Made by a program: the position numbers and the translations under genes. Shown here one piece after another: positions 7,430 through 17,058 of a stretch of DNA of 64,000 bases. Below the pieces are notes generated by a model. That model was not told the DNA's origin. It worked only from the letters and a program-made list of their open reading frames with translations, and did no database searches. The stretch comes from Ectopseudomonas composti (GTDB lineage: Bacteria; Pseudomonadota; Gammaproteobacteria; Pseudomonadales; Pseudomonadaceae): assembly GCF_900115475.1 (NCBI RefSeq), contig NZ_FOWP01000005.1:186001-250000 (forward strand), written 5' to 3'. Numbering within the stretch: position 1 is the stretch's first letter; each line of letters starts with the position of its first letter.

Positions 7430-8806
7430 ATGAGCCATTACGACGAGCTGTTCGCCCAGGACCGTGCCCACTTCATGCACCCGTCCACCCACGCCCATGA
7501 CCATGCCAGCGGCGCGCTCAAGGGTCGCATCATCACCGGCGCCTCGGGCATTCGTATCAAGGATCACGAAGGCCGCGAGCTGCTCGACGCCTTCGCCGGA
7601 CTGTACTGCGTGAACATCGGCTATGGCCGTACCGAGGTCGCCGAGGCCATCTACAAGCAGGCCAAGGAACTGGCCTACTACCACACCTACGTCGGTCACT
7701 CGACCGAGGCCATCATCGAGTTGTCGGCGCGCATCATCGACTGGGCGCCCAAGGGCATGAAGAAGGTTTACTACGGCCTGTCCGGCTCGGACGCCAACGA
7801 GACCCAGATCAAGCTGGTGCGTTACTACAACAACGTGCTCGGCCGCCCGATGAAGAAGAAGATCATCTCCCGTCAGCGCGGCTACCACGGCTCGGGCATC
7901 ATGACCGGCAGCCTTACCGGCCTGGCCAGCTTCCACCAGCACTTCGACCTGCCTCACGCGGACATCAAGCATGCCGCCTGCCCGCACTTCTACAAGGCGC
8001 CGGCCGGCATGGACGAAGCGGCATTCGTGCGTCACTGCGCCGAGGATCTGGAGCGTCTGATCCTGGCTGAAGGCCCGGATACCGTGGCCGCCTTCATCGG
8101 TGAGCCGGTGATGGGCACCGGCGGCATCATCGTGCCGCCCACCGGTTACTGGCAGGCGATTCAGGCCGTGCTGGCCAAGTACGACATCTTGCTGATCGCC
8201 GACGAAGTGGTCTGCGCCTTCGGTCGTTTGGGCACGCCGATGGGCAGCCAGATGTTTGGCATGCAGCCGGATCTGATCACCACCGCCAAGGGTCTGACCA
8301 GCGCCTATGCGCCACTATCGGCAGTGATCGTCGGTGAGAAGGTGTGGAATGTGATCGAGGAAGCCTCGAGCCGCGATGGCGCCATGGGCCACGGCTGGAC
8401 CTACTCCGGCCACCCGATCTGCGCCGCCGCCGCGCTGGCCAACCTGAACATCCTGGAGAAGGAAAACATCGCCGCCAACGCCGCCGATGTTGGCGCCTAC
8501 CTCAACCAGCAACTGCGCCAGACCTTCGAAGGTCATCCGCTGGTGGGTGAAGTGCGCGGTGTCGGCATGCTCGCGGCACTGGAGTTCATGGCTGACAAGG
8601 AGGCGCGCACGCCTTTCGATGCGTCGCTCAAGGTCGGCCCGCGTGTTTCCGCTGCCTGTCTGGAGCGCGGCATGATCGCCCGCGCTATGCCGCACGGCGA
8701 CATCCTCGGCTTCGCCCCGCCGCTGGTGTTGACCCGCGCCGAGGCGGACGAGGTGGTGGGCATCGCCAAGGCCGCGGTAGATGCGGTGGCCAGCGAGGTG
8801 CTCTAA
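7430..8806 (+). CDS. doeD: Class III PLP aminotransferase, probable diaminobutyrate transaminase DoeD
   Basis: The 458-residue enzyme has the class III aminotransferase features: YYGLSGSDANETQIKL (114-129), the RGYHGSG phosphate loop region (150-156), IADEVVCAFGRLG (257-268) and the PLP lysine at about 287 in TTAKGLTSAYAPLSA. GGAGG lies just before the ATG. DoeD moves the 4-amino group of 2,4-diaminobutyrate to 2-oxoglutarate, giving aspartate semialdehyde for the enzyme encoded just upstream. Omega-amino acid:pyruvate transaminases are close relatives, so the substrate is inferred from the doe context. Confidence 0.75.
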   Translation: MSHYDELFAQDRAHFMHPSTHAHDHASGALKGRIITGASGIRIKDHEGRELLDAFAGLYCVNIGYGRTEVAEAIYKQAKELAYYHTYVGHSTEAIIELSARIIDWAPKGMKKVYYGLSGSDANETQIKLVRYYNNVLGRPMKKKIISRQRGYHGSGIMTGSLTGLASFHQHFDLPHADIKHAACPHFYKAPAGMDEAAFVRHCAEDLERLILAEGPDTVAAFIGEPVMGTGGIIVPPTGYWQAIQAVLAKYDILLIADEVVCAFGRLGTPMGSQMFGMQPDLITTAKGLTSAYAPLSAVIVGEKVWNVIEEASSRDGAMGHGWTYSGHPICAAAALANLNILEKENIAANAADVGAYLNQQLRQTFEGHPLVGEVRGVGMLAALEFMADKEARTPFDASLKVGPRVSAACLERGMIARAMPHGDILGFAPPLVLTRAEADEVVGIAKAAVDAVASEVL

Positions 8807-8838
8807 GGCTGGCTGGGCGCTAGTTATCGGATAGCGGC

Positions 8839-8989
8839 GTAGGGTGCGCTGTGCACACCGCGGCTGGCTCGGTGCTTCGGCCATCCATTTGCAGAGTCGC
8901 AGAGGAAAGTGTGGGAGGGACTTCAGCCGAGACAGCCTGAGTCCCTGAGAACAGACGGTGATGGTTTCGGTGCGCATGGCGCACCCTAC
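8839..8989. repeat. Inverted repeat pair, GTAGGGTGCGC family
   Basis: GTAGGGTGCGC at 8839 is matched in reverse by GCGCACCCTAC ending at 8989. It fills the gap between doeD and the convergent TPR gene. The outer arms resemble the pair at 2949-3110. Confidence 0.6.
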
Positions 8990-9011
8990 GACTGCGGTGC
9001 GCAGCTCCAGC

Positions 9012-9326
9012 TCAACGTGCCTTGTCCAGCTTGCGCAGGAATACCGTCATTTCCTTCTCGGCCTGCTTGTCGCCTTTGGCCTGTGCCGCGGCAATGCCCT
9101 GCTGCCAGGCCTGACGCGCGCCGTCGTGGTCGCCGCCTGCCTGCAGCGCCTTGCCCAGCAGTTTCCACGCGGCGGAATAGCTCGGGTCGAATGCCACGCA
9201 GCGTTGCAGGTGCTCGGCCGCCTGCGCTGCGTTGCCGCCATCGAGATGGGCCTTGCCCAGGCCGAAGCGCAGCAGGGCGTTGTCCATGCCCTTGGCCAGC
9301 ATTTTTTCCAGTGCTTCACTGCTCAT
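9012..9326 (-). CDS. Small tetratricopeptide-repeat protein
   Basis: This 104-residue protein carries about two TPR units: ALLRFGLGKAHLDGGNAAQAAEHLQRCVAF and SAAWKLLGKALQAGGDHDGARQAWQQGI, written here as separate repeats of the AB helix pair. No signal peptide is seen, so it is probably cytosolic. GGAGG stands just before the ATG. Its role is unknown; TPR proteins are generally scaffolds for protein contacts. Confidence 0.8.
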   Translation of the reverse strand: MSSEALEKMLAKGMDNALLRFGLGKAHLDGGNAAQAAEHLQRCVAFDPSYSAAWKLLGKALQAGGDHDGARQAWQQGIAAAQAKGDKQAEKEMTVFLRKLDKAR

Positions 9327-9363
9327 GGGAGGGCCTCCTTCGTCGGCCAGGCTCGTGTCGATT

Positions 9364-9430
9364 GTAGGAGCGAGCTCTGCTCGCGAATCTCAGGCGCTCG
9401 AAAAGCTTCGCGAGCAGAGCTCGCTCCTAC
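9364..9430. repeat. REP-like inverted repeat, GTAGGAGCGAGC family
   Basis: GTAGGAGCGAGCTCTGCTCG and, on the other side of a short spacer, CGAGCAGAGCTCGCTCCTAC form a nearly perfect large hairpin. It lies between the TPR gene and the end of trkA. A weaker copy is at 19184-19244, and a fragment is near 2362. Confidence 0.8.
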
Positions 9431-9450
9431 GAGATTTGTCTTCTCTAGCG

Positions 9451-10824
9451 TCAGAAGAACGTTAACCCCGCCTGGAACAGGCGCTCGACGTCGCGGATGT
9501 ATTTCTTGTCGACCAGGAACAGGATCACGTGGTCGCCAGATTCGATCACCGTGTTGTCGTGGGCGATCAGCACTTCCTCGTCGCGGATGATGGCGCCGAT
9601 GGTGGTGCTCGGCGGCAGGGCGATGTCTTCAATGGCGCGGCCGATGACCTTGCTCGACTTGGCGTCGCCATGGGCGATCACTTCCAGCGCTTCGGCGGCG
9701 CCACGACGCAGGCTGTGCACGCTCTCGATATCGCCGCGGCGTACGTGGGTCAGCAGGGTGCCGATGGTGGCCAACTGCGGGCTTATGGCGATGTCGATCT
9801 CGCCGCCCTGCACCAGGTCGACGTAGGCCGGGTTGTTGATGATGGTCATCACCTTGCGTGCGCCCAGGCGCTTGGCCAGCAGCGAGGACATGATGTTGGC
9901 CTCGTCGTCGTTAGTCAGCGCCAGGAAGATGTCGGCGTCGTTGATGTTCTCTTCTACCAGCAGGTCGCGATCCGAGGCGCTGCCTTGCAGCACGATGGTG
10001 CTGTCGAGGTTCTCCGAGAGGTAGCGGCAGCGCGCCGGGTTCATCTCGATGATCTTCACCTGGTAGCGGCTTTCGATGGCTTCGGCCAGGCGTTCGCCGA
10101 TATTGCCGCCACCGGCGATCACCACGCGCTTGTAGCTGTCCTCGAGGCGGCGCATCTCGCTCATCACCGCGCGGATGTGCGCCTTGGCGGCGATGAAGAA
10201 CACCTCGTCATCGGCCTCGATCACGGTGTCGCCCTTGGGCATGATCGGCCGATTGCGGCGGAAGATCGCAGCGACGCGCGTATCGACGTTGGGCATGTGC
10301 TGGCGCAGCTGGCGCAGTTGCTGGCCGACCAGAGGCCCGCCGTAGTAGGCCTTGACTGCCACCAGCTGGGCCTTGCCTTCGGCGAAGTCGATCACCTGCA
10401 GAGCGCCGGGGTATTCGATCAGGCGCTTGATGTAGTTGGTCACCACCTGTTCGGGGCTGATCAGCACGTCGACTGGGATCGCTTCGTTGTCAAACAGCGC
10501 CTCGCGGGTCAGGTAAGCGGCCTCGCGCACACGGGCGATCTTGGTCGGCGTGTGGAACAGGGTGTAGGCCACCTGGCAGGCGATCATGTTGACTTCATCG
10601 CTGTTGGTCACCGCCACCAGCATGTCGGCGTCGTCGGCACCGGCCTGACGCAGCACGGTGGGGAAGGAGCCCTTGCCCTGTACGGTGCGGATGTCGAGGC
10701 GGTCGCCAAGGTCGCGCAGGCGGTCGCCATCGGTGTCGACCACGGTGATGTCGTTGGCCTCGCTGGCGAGGTGTTCCGCCAGGGTGCCGCCCACTTGGCC
10801 GGCGCCGAGAATGATGATTTTCAC
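9451..10824 (-). CDS. trkA: Trk potassium uptake NAD-binding protein TrkA
   Basis: The 457-residue protein has two RCK repeats. Each has a Rossmann fold with a GxGxxG-type motif ([18 protein letters not shown] at 2-19; [17 protein letters not shown] near 234) followed by a TrkA-C domain. It is the cytosolic gating subunit of the Trk potassium channel. The start codon is GTG (10822-10824). It is the first gene of the conserved trkA-rsmB-fmt-def block and is transcribed in the direction away from rsmB's stop. Confidence 0.95.
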   Translation of the reverse strand: MKIIILGAGQVGGTLAEHLASEANDITVVDTDGDRLRDLGDRLDIRTVQGKGSFPTVLRQAGADDADMLVAVTNSDEVNMIACQVAYTLFHTPTKIARVREAAYLTREALFDNEAIPVDVLISPEQVVTNYIKRLIEYPGALQVIDFAEGKAQLVAVKAYYGGPLVGQQLRQLRQHMPNVDTRVAAIFRRNRPIMPKGDTVIEADDEVFFIAAKAHIRAVMSEMRRLEDSYKRVVIAGGGNIGERLAEAIESRYQVKIIEMNPARCRYLSENLDSTIVLQGSASDRDLLVEENINDADIFLALTNDDEANIMSSLLAKRLGARKVMTIINNPAYVDLVQGGEIDIAISPQLATIGTLLTHVRRGDIESVHSLRRGAAEALEVIAHGDAKSSKVIGRAIEDIALPPSTTIGAIIRDEEVLIAHDNTVIESGDHVILFLVDKKYIRDVERLFQAGLTFF

Positions 10825-10854
10825 CGATACGCTCCGTTGGAAATATTGGCAACC

Positions 10855-10990
10855 GTCACTCCCGCGAAGGCGGGAGCCCAGGTGCTTCGGTTTTCTGGGT
10901 TCCCGCCTTCGCGGGACAGCGCTTGCGCTGAACGCACTTTAGTGCGGCCCGAATAGGGCGAGCGCAGCGAGTAATGACGACTATTTCAGA
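10855..10990. repeat. Composite REP-like element reaching the rsmB stop codon
   Basis: CCCGCGAAGGCGGGAGCC and GGTTCCCGCCTTCGCGGGA form an inverted pair. The distal edge, AATGACGACTATTTCAGA, is repeated exactly at the edge of the element at 60209-60286. Here that edge includes the TGA of rsmB (10986-10988), so the element appears to have landed at the very end of rsmB. Confidence 0.7.
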
Positions 10991-12293
10991 GTACCTCTGG
11001 CCTTTTGAACAGCTTGGCATAGTAGAAGCCGTCATGGCCGTCCAGTTGCGGCAGCAGTTGGCGGCCATGAGCTGGCTGCAAGCCGAACTCGCCGGCGATG
11101 GCGACTTCCTGCGCATCGCTGGTGCGGGCGAGGAAGGCGGCGATGGTCTCGCTGTTTTCCGTCGGCAGCACCGAGCAGGTGGCATAGAGCAGGATGCCGC
11201 CGGGCGCGAGGGTCGGCCACAGCGCATCGAGCAGTTCGCCCTGCAGTTGGGCCAGGGCGGGAATGTCTTCTGGTTTGCGGGTCAGCTTGATGTCCGGGTG
11301 ACGGCGGATCACGCCGGTGGCCGAACAGGGGGCGTCGAGCAGGATGCGCTGGAACGGCCGACCATCCCACCAGGCGCCGGTATCACGACCGTCGGCGGCG
11401 ATCAGGGTGGCGTCGAGGCGCAGACGCTCCAGGTTCTCGCGAACGCGCACCAGGCGCTTGGCCTCCAGGTCGACGGCGACCACTTCGCCCAGCGCTGGCT
11501 CGACTTCCAGCAGGTGGCAGGTCTTGCCACCGGGTGCCGCGCAGGCATCCAGCACGCGTTGGCCGGGCCCCAGCTCAAGCAGGTCGGCGGCCAGTTGCGC
11601 GACTTCGTCCTGGACGCTGACGCGGCCTTCCTTGAAGCCCGGCAAGGTGGTCACGTCGCAGGGCTGCAACAGGCGCACGCCGTCTCGGCTGAAGGTGCAG
11701 GGTTCGGCAGCAAGGCCCGCACTGCGTAGCTCTTCGAGATAGGCGTCGCGGCTGCCGTGACGGCGATTGACTCGCAGGATCAGCGGCGGATGCGCGTTGT
11801 TGGCGGCGCAGATGGCCTGCCAGTGCTCGGGCCAGAAGGCCTTGAGCTGTTTTTGCAGCCAGCGCGGGTGCGCGGTATGCAGCACCGGGTCACGCTCGAG
11901 TTCGGCGAACAGGGCTGCGTGCTCGCGCTGGGCGCGGCGCAGCACGGCGTTGAGCAGGCCCTTGGCCCAGGGTTTCTTCAGCGCAGCGGCGCAGCCGACC
12001 GTTTCGCCGATGGCGGCATGTTCCGGGATGCGGCTGTGCAGCAGTTGGTAGAGACCGATCAGCAGCAGTGCTTCAACGTCCTTGTCGGCAGCCTTGAAGG
12101 GCTTTTCCAGCAGCTTCTCGGCCAGCAGTTGCAGGCGCGGCTGCCAGCGCGCGGCGCCGAACGCCAGATCCTGCGCCAGGGCGCGGTCGTGGTGCTCGAC
12201 CTTGTCCAGCTGCGGCGGCAGGCTGCTGCCCAGCGAAGCCTTGCCGGACAGCACGGCGGTCAGAGCGCGGGCGGCGGCCAGGCGCGGATTCAT
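10986..12293 (-). CDS. rsmB: 16S rRNA m5C967 methyltransferase RsmB
   Basis: The 435-residue protein has an N-terminal NusB-like RNA-binding domain (about 1-140) and a C-terminal SAM methyltransferase domain. The motifs [17 protein letters not shown] (SAM site), [17 protein letters not shown] (catalytic Cys) and [13 protein letters not shown] (second Cys) are intact. It methylates C967 of 16S rRNA. Its ATG overlaps the fmt stop by four bases (ATGA), so the two are translationally coupled. Confidence 0.95.
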   Translation of the reverse strand: MNPRLAAARALTAVLSGKASLGSSLPPQLDKVEHHDRALAQDLAFGAARWQPRLQLLAEKLLEKPFKAADKDVEALLLIGLYQLLHSRIPEHAAIGETVGCAAALKKPWAKGLLNAVLRRAQREHAALFAELERDPVLHTAHPRWLQKQLKAFWPEHWQAICAANNAHPPLILRVNRRHGSRDAYLEELRSAGLAAEPCTFSRDGVRLLQPCDVTTLPGFKEGRVSVQDEVAQLAADLLELGPGQRVLDACAAPGGKTCHLLEVEPALGEVVAVDLEAKRLVRVRENLERLRLDATLIAADGRDTGAWWDGRPFQRILLDAPCSATGVIRRHPDIKLTRKPEDIPALAQLQGELLDALWPTLAPGGILLYATCSVLPTENSETIAAFLARTSDAQEVAIAGEFGLQPAHGRQLLPQLDGHDGFYYAKLFKRPEVL

Positions 12294-13234
12294 TGACCGA
12301 GCACCAGGCCGGGCGCGAACTGCTCGCGGCGGCTGTTGTACAGATCACTGAATGCCAGCGGTTTGCCGCCAGGCAACTGCAGGCGAGTCAGGCGCAGCGC
12401 GCCTTCGCCGCAGGCCACGGTCAGGCCGTGCTTGTCGGCGGCAAGAATGCTGCCCGGAGCGCCCTTGCCTTCTCCGATCTCGGCCGCATGCACTTTCAGC
12501 GCATCGCCGTTCAGCGTGGTGTGGCAAATCGGCCAAGGATGGAAGGCGCGCACCAGGCGCTCCAGTTCCACGGCCGGGCGGCTGAAGTCGAGGCGCGCCT
12601 CATCCTTGTTCAGTTTGTGTGCGTAGTTGGCCAGGGCATCGTCCTGCACTTCGCCCTTCAGCGTGCCGGCAGCCAGGCCATCGATGGCTTTCAATACGGC
12701 CTGCGGACCAAGCTCAGCCAGGCGATCATGCAGGCTGCCGCCGGTGTCGCTGGCGCTGATCGGGGTGCTGACCTTGAGCAGCATCGGCCCGGTATCGAGC
12801 CCGGCCTCCATCTGCATCACGGTGACGCCACTCTCGGCATCACCGGCCTGCACCGCACGCTGGATCGGCGCGGCGCCGCGCCAGCGCGGCAGCAGCGAGG
12901 CGTGGCTGTTGATGCAGCCCAGGCGCGGGGTATCGAGTACCACTTGCGGCAGGATCAGGCCGTAGGCGACCACCACCATCAGATCAGGCAGCAGCGCGGC
13001 CAGCTCGGCCTGCGCGTCTTCATTGCGCAGACTGGCCGGCTGGTAGACCGGGATGCCGTGCTCCAAGGCAAGCTGCTTGACCGGGCTGGGCATCAGCTTC
13101 TGGCCGCGACCGGCCGGGCGATCCGGCTGGGTGTAGACGGCAATGATGTCGTGCGGGCTGGCCAGCAGGGCCTTGAGGTGTTCGGCGGCGAATTCCGGGG
13201 TGCCGGCAAAGACGATACGCAATGAGTCAGGCAT
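12290..13234 (-). CDS. fmt: Methionyl-tRNA formyltransferase
   Basis: The 314-residue protein begins [20 protein letters not shown]. The formyl-transfer site shows [17 protein letters not shown] and the [17 protein letters not shown] loop; a C-terminal OB-like domain follows. It formylates initiator Met-tRNA, the step reversed on proteins by the deformylase encoded just upstream. Confidence 0.96.
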   Translation of the reverse strand: MPDSLRIVFAGTPEFAAEHLKALLASPHDIIAVYTQPDRPAGRGQKLMPSPVKQLALEHGIPVYQPASLRNEDAQAELAALLPDLMVVVAYGLILPQVVLDTPRLGCINSHASLLPRWRGAAPIQRAVQAGDAESGVTVMQMEAGLDTGPMLLKVSTPISASDTGGSLHDRLAELGPQAVLKAIDGLAAGTLKGEVQDDALANYAHKLNKDEARLDFSRPAVELERLVRAFHPWPICHTTLNGDALKVHAAEIGEGKGAPGSILAADKHGLTVACGEGALRLTRLQLPGGKPLAFSDLYNSRREQFAPGLVLGQ

Positions 13235-13254
13235 GGGCGGTCACTAAAGAAAAA

Positions 13255-13430
13255 GGCTTGCCTGGCAGGTCACATGGAAACTACTGCGCTCGGTTATGCC
13301 GCGTTGAAAACAGGCTCGGACTGCTCATTTACAGCTCGTAAAGTCGATCGCGACTCCGACCGATCCTCGCCTGTTTTCGCCTTGCCTAACCTTCGCTCGT
13401 GACGTTTCCATGCGACCTGCTACGCAAGCC
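13255..13430. repeat. Long imperfect inverted element between fmt and def
   Basis: Two 27-base outer arms (13255-13281 and 13404-13430) are inverted copies matching at 24 positions. An inner pair is perfect: GAAAACAGGC (13306-13315) and GCCTGTTTTC (13369-13378). The whole 176-base segment could fold into one long cruciform or RNA hairpin. It has no coding potential. It looks like a MITE- or REP-type mobile element, but target duplications are not obvious. Confidence 0.65.
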
Positions 13431-13445
13431 CTTGGAATAAGTGGA

Positions 13446-13952
13446 TCAGGCGCGTTGGCGATGCTGTTTTTCCAGCTTCTTCTTGATACGGTCGCGCTTG
13501 AGGTTGGACAGATAGTCAACGAACAGCTTGCCGTTGAGGTGGTCGCACTCGTGCTGGATGCACACGGCGAGCAGGCCTTCGGCGATCAGCTCATAGGGCT
13601 GGCCATCGCGATCCAGCGCCTTGATCTTGACCTTCTGCGGACGGTCGACGTTCTCGTAGAAGCCGGGCACCGACAGGCAGCCTTCCTGATACTGGTCCAT
13701 CTCGTCGGTCAGTGACTCGAACTCGGGGTTGATGAATACCCGTGGCTCGGACTTGTCCTCGGACAGGTCCATCACCACCACGCGCAGGTGCACGTTGACC
13801 TGCGTCGCGGCCAGGCCGATACCGGGAGCGTCATACATGGTCTCGAACATGTCGTCGACCAGTTGACGGATGGAGTCGTCCACGACGTCCACCGGTTTGG
13901 CGATGGTACGCAGGCGTGGATCAGGAAACTCGAGGATATTCAGGATCGCCAT
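13446..13952 (-). CDS. def: Peptide deformylase
   Basis: The 168-residue protein shows the three deformylase motifs: GIGLAATQ (about 45-52), EGCLSVPG and [11 protein letters not shown], the last supplying the metal-binding HExxH. It removes the N-formyl group from nascent proteins. It is divergent from the LysM gene, and the 176-base inverted element separates it from fmt, so fmt transcription may be affected by that element. Confidence 0.96.
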   Translation of the reverse strand: MAILNILEFPDPRLRTIAKPVDVVDDSIRQLVDDMFETMYDAPGIGLAATQVNVHLRVVVMDLSEDKSEPRVFINPEFESLTDEMDQYQEGCLSVPGFYENVDRPQKVKIKALDRDGQPYELIAEGLLAVCIQHECDHLNGKLFVDYLSNLKRDRIKKKLEKQHRQRA

Positions 13953-14105
13953 ATGCGTTTGTGATGCACTTGTGGAATAAAGTCAAAATCCGCTGCTAAG
14001 ATGATGAACAGCATTGAAAAACGGCTTCACGCCGCGTAAACAGCGGGTTTGGCACGCGGCGCTAGGGCGCTTCACGTGAAGACACATAATAAAGGGATTC
14101 ACCGC

Positions 14106-15143
14106 ATGAGGAAATCACTACTCGCCCTGCTCCTGGCAGCCGGCGGATTGGTCCTGACCTGCATGGCTCAGGCCGCAGTGCAACTCAAGGACGGTCATCC
14201 GGACCGTTATACCGTGGTCAAGGGCGATACCCTCTGGGATATCTCCGGTAAATTCCTCAGTCAACCGTGGAAGTGGCCGGAGATCTGGCACGCCAATCCA
14301 CAGGTTGCCAACCCGCACCTGATCTACCCAGGTGACACCCTCAACCTGGTCTACGTCGATGGTCAGCCGCGCCTGATGCTCAACCGTGGTGAGTCGCGTG
14401 GCACCATCAAGTTGTCGCCACAGGTTCGCAGCACGCCGATGGCCGAGGCGATCCCGACCATTCCGCTGGAGGCGATCAACAGCTTCCTGCTGAGCAACCG
14501 CATCGTCGACACCCCGGAAGAGTTCAGCGGCAAGCCCTATATCGTTGCCGGCAATGCCGAGCGCGTGGTCAGTGGTGCCGGTGATCGTGTCTACGCTCGC
14601 GGCAAATTTGACGAGCAGCATCCGGTCTACGGCATTTTCCGTCAGGGCAAGACCTATACAGATCCGGATACCAAGGACTTCCTCGGTATCAACGCCGACG
14701 ACATTGGCACTGGCGAGATCGTTGCCGAGGAAGGCGATGTCGGCACCCTTGTTCTGAGCCGTTCGACTCAGGAAGTGCGTCTCGGCGATCGTCTGTTCCC
14801 CACCGAAGAACGTGCGATCAACTCCACCTTCATGCCTAGCGAACCGACCAGCGAGATCAATGGCCTAATCCTCGATGTTCCGCGTGGCGTTACCCAGATC
14901 GGCCAGTTCGACGTCGTCACCTTGAACAAGGGCGCTCGTGATGGCCTGGAAATCGGTAATGTACTGGCGATCTACAAGACCGGCGAAACCGTGCGTGACC
15001 GTGTCACCGGCGAGAGCGTGAAGATTCCGGATGAGCGCTCCGGTCTGCTGATGGTGTTCCGCACCTACGACAAGCTCAGCTACGGCTTGGTCTTGCAGGC
15101 CAGCCGCCAACTCTCGGTGATGGACAAGGTCCGTAACCCGTAA
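14106..15143 (+). CDS. Secreted LysM-domain protein
   Basis: From ATG 14106 the product has 345 residues with a signal peptide (MRKSLLALLLAAGGLVLTCMAQA). A LysM domain follows (YTVVKGDTLWDISGKFL to HLIYPGDTLNLVYVDG, about 38-88), then a long C-terminal region without a domain I recognise. It should bind peptidoglycan in the periplasm. It is the conserved neighbour of def and dprA in Pseudomonas. An ATG 19 codons upstream is in frame but would bury the signal peptide. Confidence 0.88.
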   Translation: MRKSLLALLLAAGGLVLTCMAQAAVQLKDGHPDRYTVVKGDTLWDISGKFLSQPWKWPEIWHANPQVANPHLIYPGDTLNLVYVDGQPRLMLNRGESRGTIKLSPQVRSTPMAEAIPTIPLEAINSFLLSNRIVDTPEEFSGKPYIVAGNAERVVSGAGDRVYARGKFDEQHPVYGIFRQGKTYTDPDTKDFLGINADDIGTGEIVAEEGDVGTLVLSRSTQEVRLGDRLFPTEERAINSTFMPSEPTSEINGLILDVPRGVTQIGQFDVVTLNKGARDGLEIGNVLAIYKTGETVRDRVTGESVKIPDERSGLLMVFRTYDKLSYGLVLQASRQLSVMDKVRNP

Positions 15144-15150
15144 TATCCAA

Positions 15151-15180
15151 CGAGCCCCGCAAATGCGGGGCTCGTGCTTT
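15151..15180 (+). terminator. Rho-independent terminator after the LysM gene
   Basis: CGAGCCCCGC (15151-15160) pairs perfectly with GCGGGGCTCG (15165-15174) over a four-base loop, followed by a short T-containing run (TGCTTT). Confidence 0.75.
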
Positions 15181-15224
15181 CTGGCCGCCAGGATGGCGGC
15201 GCGACTGATCAGGGAAGAATCGTC

Positions 15225-16340
15225 ATGTCTACATCCTCCTCGTTTTTCCCCGCTGTTTCTCCCGCCGAGCTTGAAGCCCGCCTGCGTCTGCATCTGTTGC
15301 CGGAGCTTGGGCCGCGACGATTTCGCAAACTCCTGAGTGCCTTCGACAGCGCCTCGGCCGCGCTCAGCGCTCCGGCCAGTGCCTGGCGTGCCCTGGGGCT
15401 GCCGGCCGCCTGTGCCGAGCCCCGGCGCAGCGCGGAAATCCGCGAGCGGGCACGGGCCACGCTGCAGTGGCTGGAAGCACCTGGGCAGCATGTGCTGATG
15501 TGGGACGATCCTGCTTACCCGGCGCTGCTCGCCGAGTTGGCGGATGCACCGCCACTGCTGTTCGTGGCCGGTGAGCCGCGCCTACTGGAAGCGCCGCAAC
15601 TGGCCATGGTCGGCAGTCGACGCGCCTCGCAGCCTGGCCTGGATAACGCGCGTGCCTTTGCTCGCAGCCTGGCTGCCGGTGGCTTCGTCATCACCAGCGG
15701 GCTGGCGCTGGGCATCGATGGCGCCGCGCATCAGGGCGCGTTGGAGGAGCGCGGTAAAACGGTCGCGGTTCTGGGCACGGGCTTGCAGTGTCTGTACCCG
15801 CGACGCCACGTGGGGCTGGCGGCGCAGATCATTGAGCAAGGCGGTGCACTGGTCTCCGAGCTGCCACTGGACTGTCCGCCGCAGGCGAGCAACTTCCCGC
15901 GGCGTAACAGGATCATCAGCGGTCTGTCGCTCGGTGTGCTGGTGGTCGAGGCCAGCCCTTCGAGTGGCTCGCTGATTACCGCACGCCTGGCCGCCGAACA
16001 GGGGCGTGAGGTCTATGCGATTCCCGGTTCGATCCATCATCCCGGCGCACGGGGTTGCCATCAGCTGATTCGAGAGGGTGCAACGCTGGTGGAAAGCATT
16101 GAGCACATCCTCGAAGCACTGCGTGGATGGCAGACGCCGGTCGTTGAATCCAGATCGGCACCACTTGATAGCGTCGAGCATCCATTGCTGGCCTTGATGC
16201 ATGCCGCGCCGCACAGCACCGAGGCCTTGGTGCAGAGCAGCGGTTGGCCACTAGCGGAGGTTCTGGCCGCGTTGACCGAGCTGGAACTCGATGGCCTAGT
16301 GTGCAACGAGGCTGGGCGCTGGTTGGCGCGCAGTCGTTAG
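15225..16340 (+). CDS. dprA: DNA-processing protein DprA (Smf)
   Basis: From ATG 15225 (preceded by AGGGAAG) the protein has 371 residues. The Rossmann-like DprA domain is complete: MVGSRRASQPG, GLALGIDGAAHQGAL, FPRRNRIISGLS and EASPSSGSLITARLA. A C-terminal winged-helix domain (about 300-371) ends the protein. DprA loads RecA on incoming single-stranded DNA during natural transformation. An ATG 17 codons earlier is in frame but lacks a good ribosome site. Confidence 0.94.
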   Translation: MSTSSSFFPAVSPAELEARLRLHLLPELGPRRFRKLLSAFDSASAALSAPASAWRALGLPAACAEPRRSAEIRERARATLQWLEAPGQHVLMWDDPAYPALLAELADAPPLLFVAGEPRLLEAPQLAMVGSRRASQPGLDNARAFARSLAAGGFVITSGLALGIDGAAHQGALEERGKTVAVLGTGLQCLYPRRHVGLAAQIIEQGGALVSELPLDCPPQASNFPRRNRIISGLSLGVLVVEASPSSGSLITARLAAEQGREVYAIPGSIHHPGARGCHQLIREGATLVESIEHILEALRGWQTPVVESRSAPLDSVEHPLLALMHAAPHSTEALVQSSGWPLAEVLAALTELELDGLVCNEAGRWLARSR

Positions 16341-16406
16341 CAGGCCGTGGCAGGTCTTGATGGGCTTGGATAGACTGCCGCCCATCGATTCAGTGGGAGA
16401 CAGGCG

Positions 16407-16964
16407 ATGGCCAGCAACTGGCAGATACAGCAAACGGCGCGGGTGGTGCGTGAGGGCGGTGTGATCGCTTATCCGACCGAGGCGGTCTGGGGGCTGGGTT
16501 GCGACCCGTGGAACGAAGCCGCGGTGGATCGCCTGCTGGCGCTCAAGGAGCGCCCGATGCACAAGGGACTGATCGTGGTGGCCGATGACATCGAGCAGTT
16601 CGACTTCCTGCTCGATGATCTGCCAGATATCTGGCAGGAGCGCCTGGCCGGCAGTTGGCCGGGGCCGAATACCTGGCTGGTGCCGCACCAGAATCGCCTG
16701 CCCGAGTGGGTCACCGGCGAGCACGACAGCGTGGCCCTGCGCGTCAGTGATCATCCGCTGGTTCGCGCGTTATGTCGCTACACTGGCCCGCTGATCTCCA
16801 CCTCGGCCAACCCGGCGGGGCGTCCTTCGGCACGTTCGCGTCTGCGCGTTGAGCAATACTTTCCGGGCGAGTTGGACAAGGTGCTTGGCGGTGCTCTGGG
16901 CGGGCGCAAGAACCCCAGCCTGATTCGTGATCTACGCACGGGCAATGTGATTCGCCCTTCCTGA
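16407..16964 (+). CDS. tsaC: Threonylcarbamoyl-AMP synthase TsaC
   Basis: The 185-residue protein is the short, single-domain YrdC form. It has [18 protein letters not shown] near the N-terminus, [13 protein letters not shown], and [15 protein letters not shown]. It makes threonylcarbamoyl-AMP for t6A37 in tRNAs. GGGAGA precedes the ATG. It follows dprA by 66 bases on the same strand. Confidence 0.95.
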   Translation: MASNWQIQQTARVVREGGVIAYPTEAVWGLGCDPWNEAAVDRLLALKERPMHKGLIVVADDIEQFDFLLDDLPDIWQERLAGSWPGPNTWLVPHQNRLPEWVTGEHDSVALRVSDHPLVRALCRYTGPLISTSANPAGRPSARSRLRVEQYFPGELDKVLGGALGGRKNPSLIRDLRTGNVIRPS

Positions 16965-17058
16965 TCCTGCGCTGCGCAGGGTGATTCACCTGCCGTAGGG
17001 GGCGCCGCGCGCACCACGAAAACTACACAGGCCTCAGGACGGTCGGTGCGCAGGTTTA

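Noticed and set aside
9529..10956. 475-codon open frame on the plus strand
   Set aside because: It is antisense to trkA, and its composition (His, Gln and Val rich) is typical of a reverse-strand shadow.
16625..16637. Palindrome around TGCCAGATATCTGGCA inside tsaC
   Set aside because: It is explained by the codons for LPDIWQ in a conserved gene, and no nearby promoter would use it.
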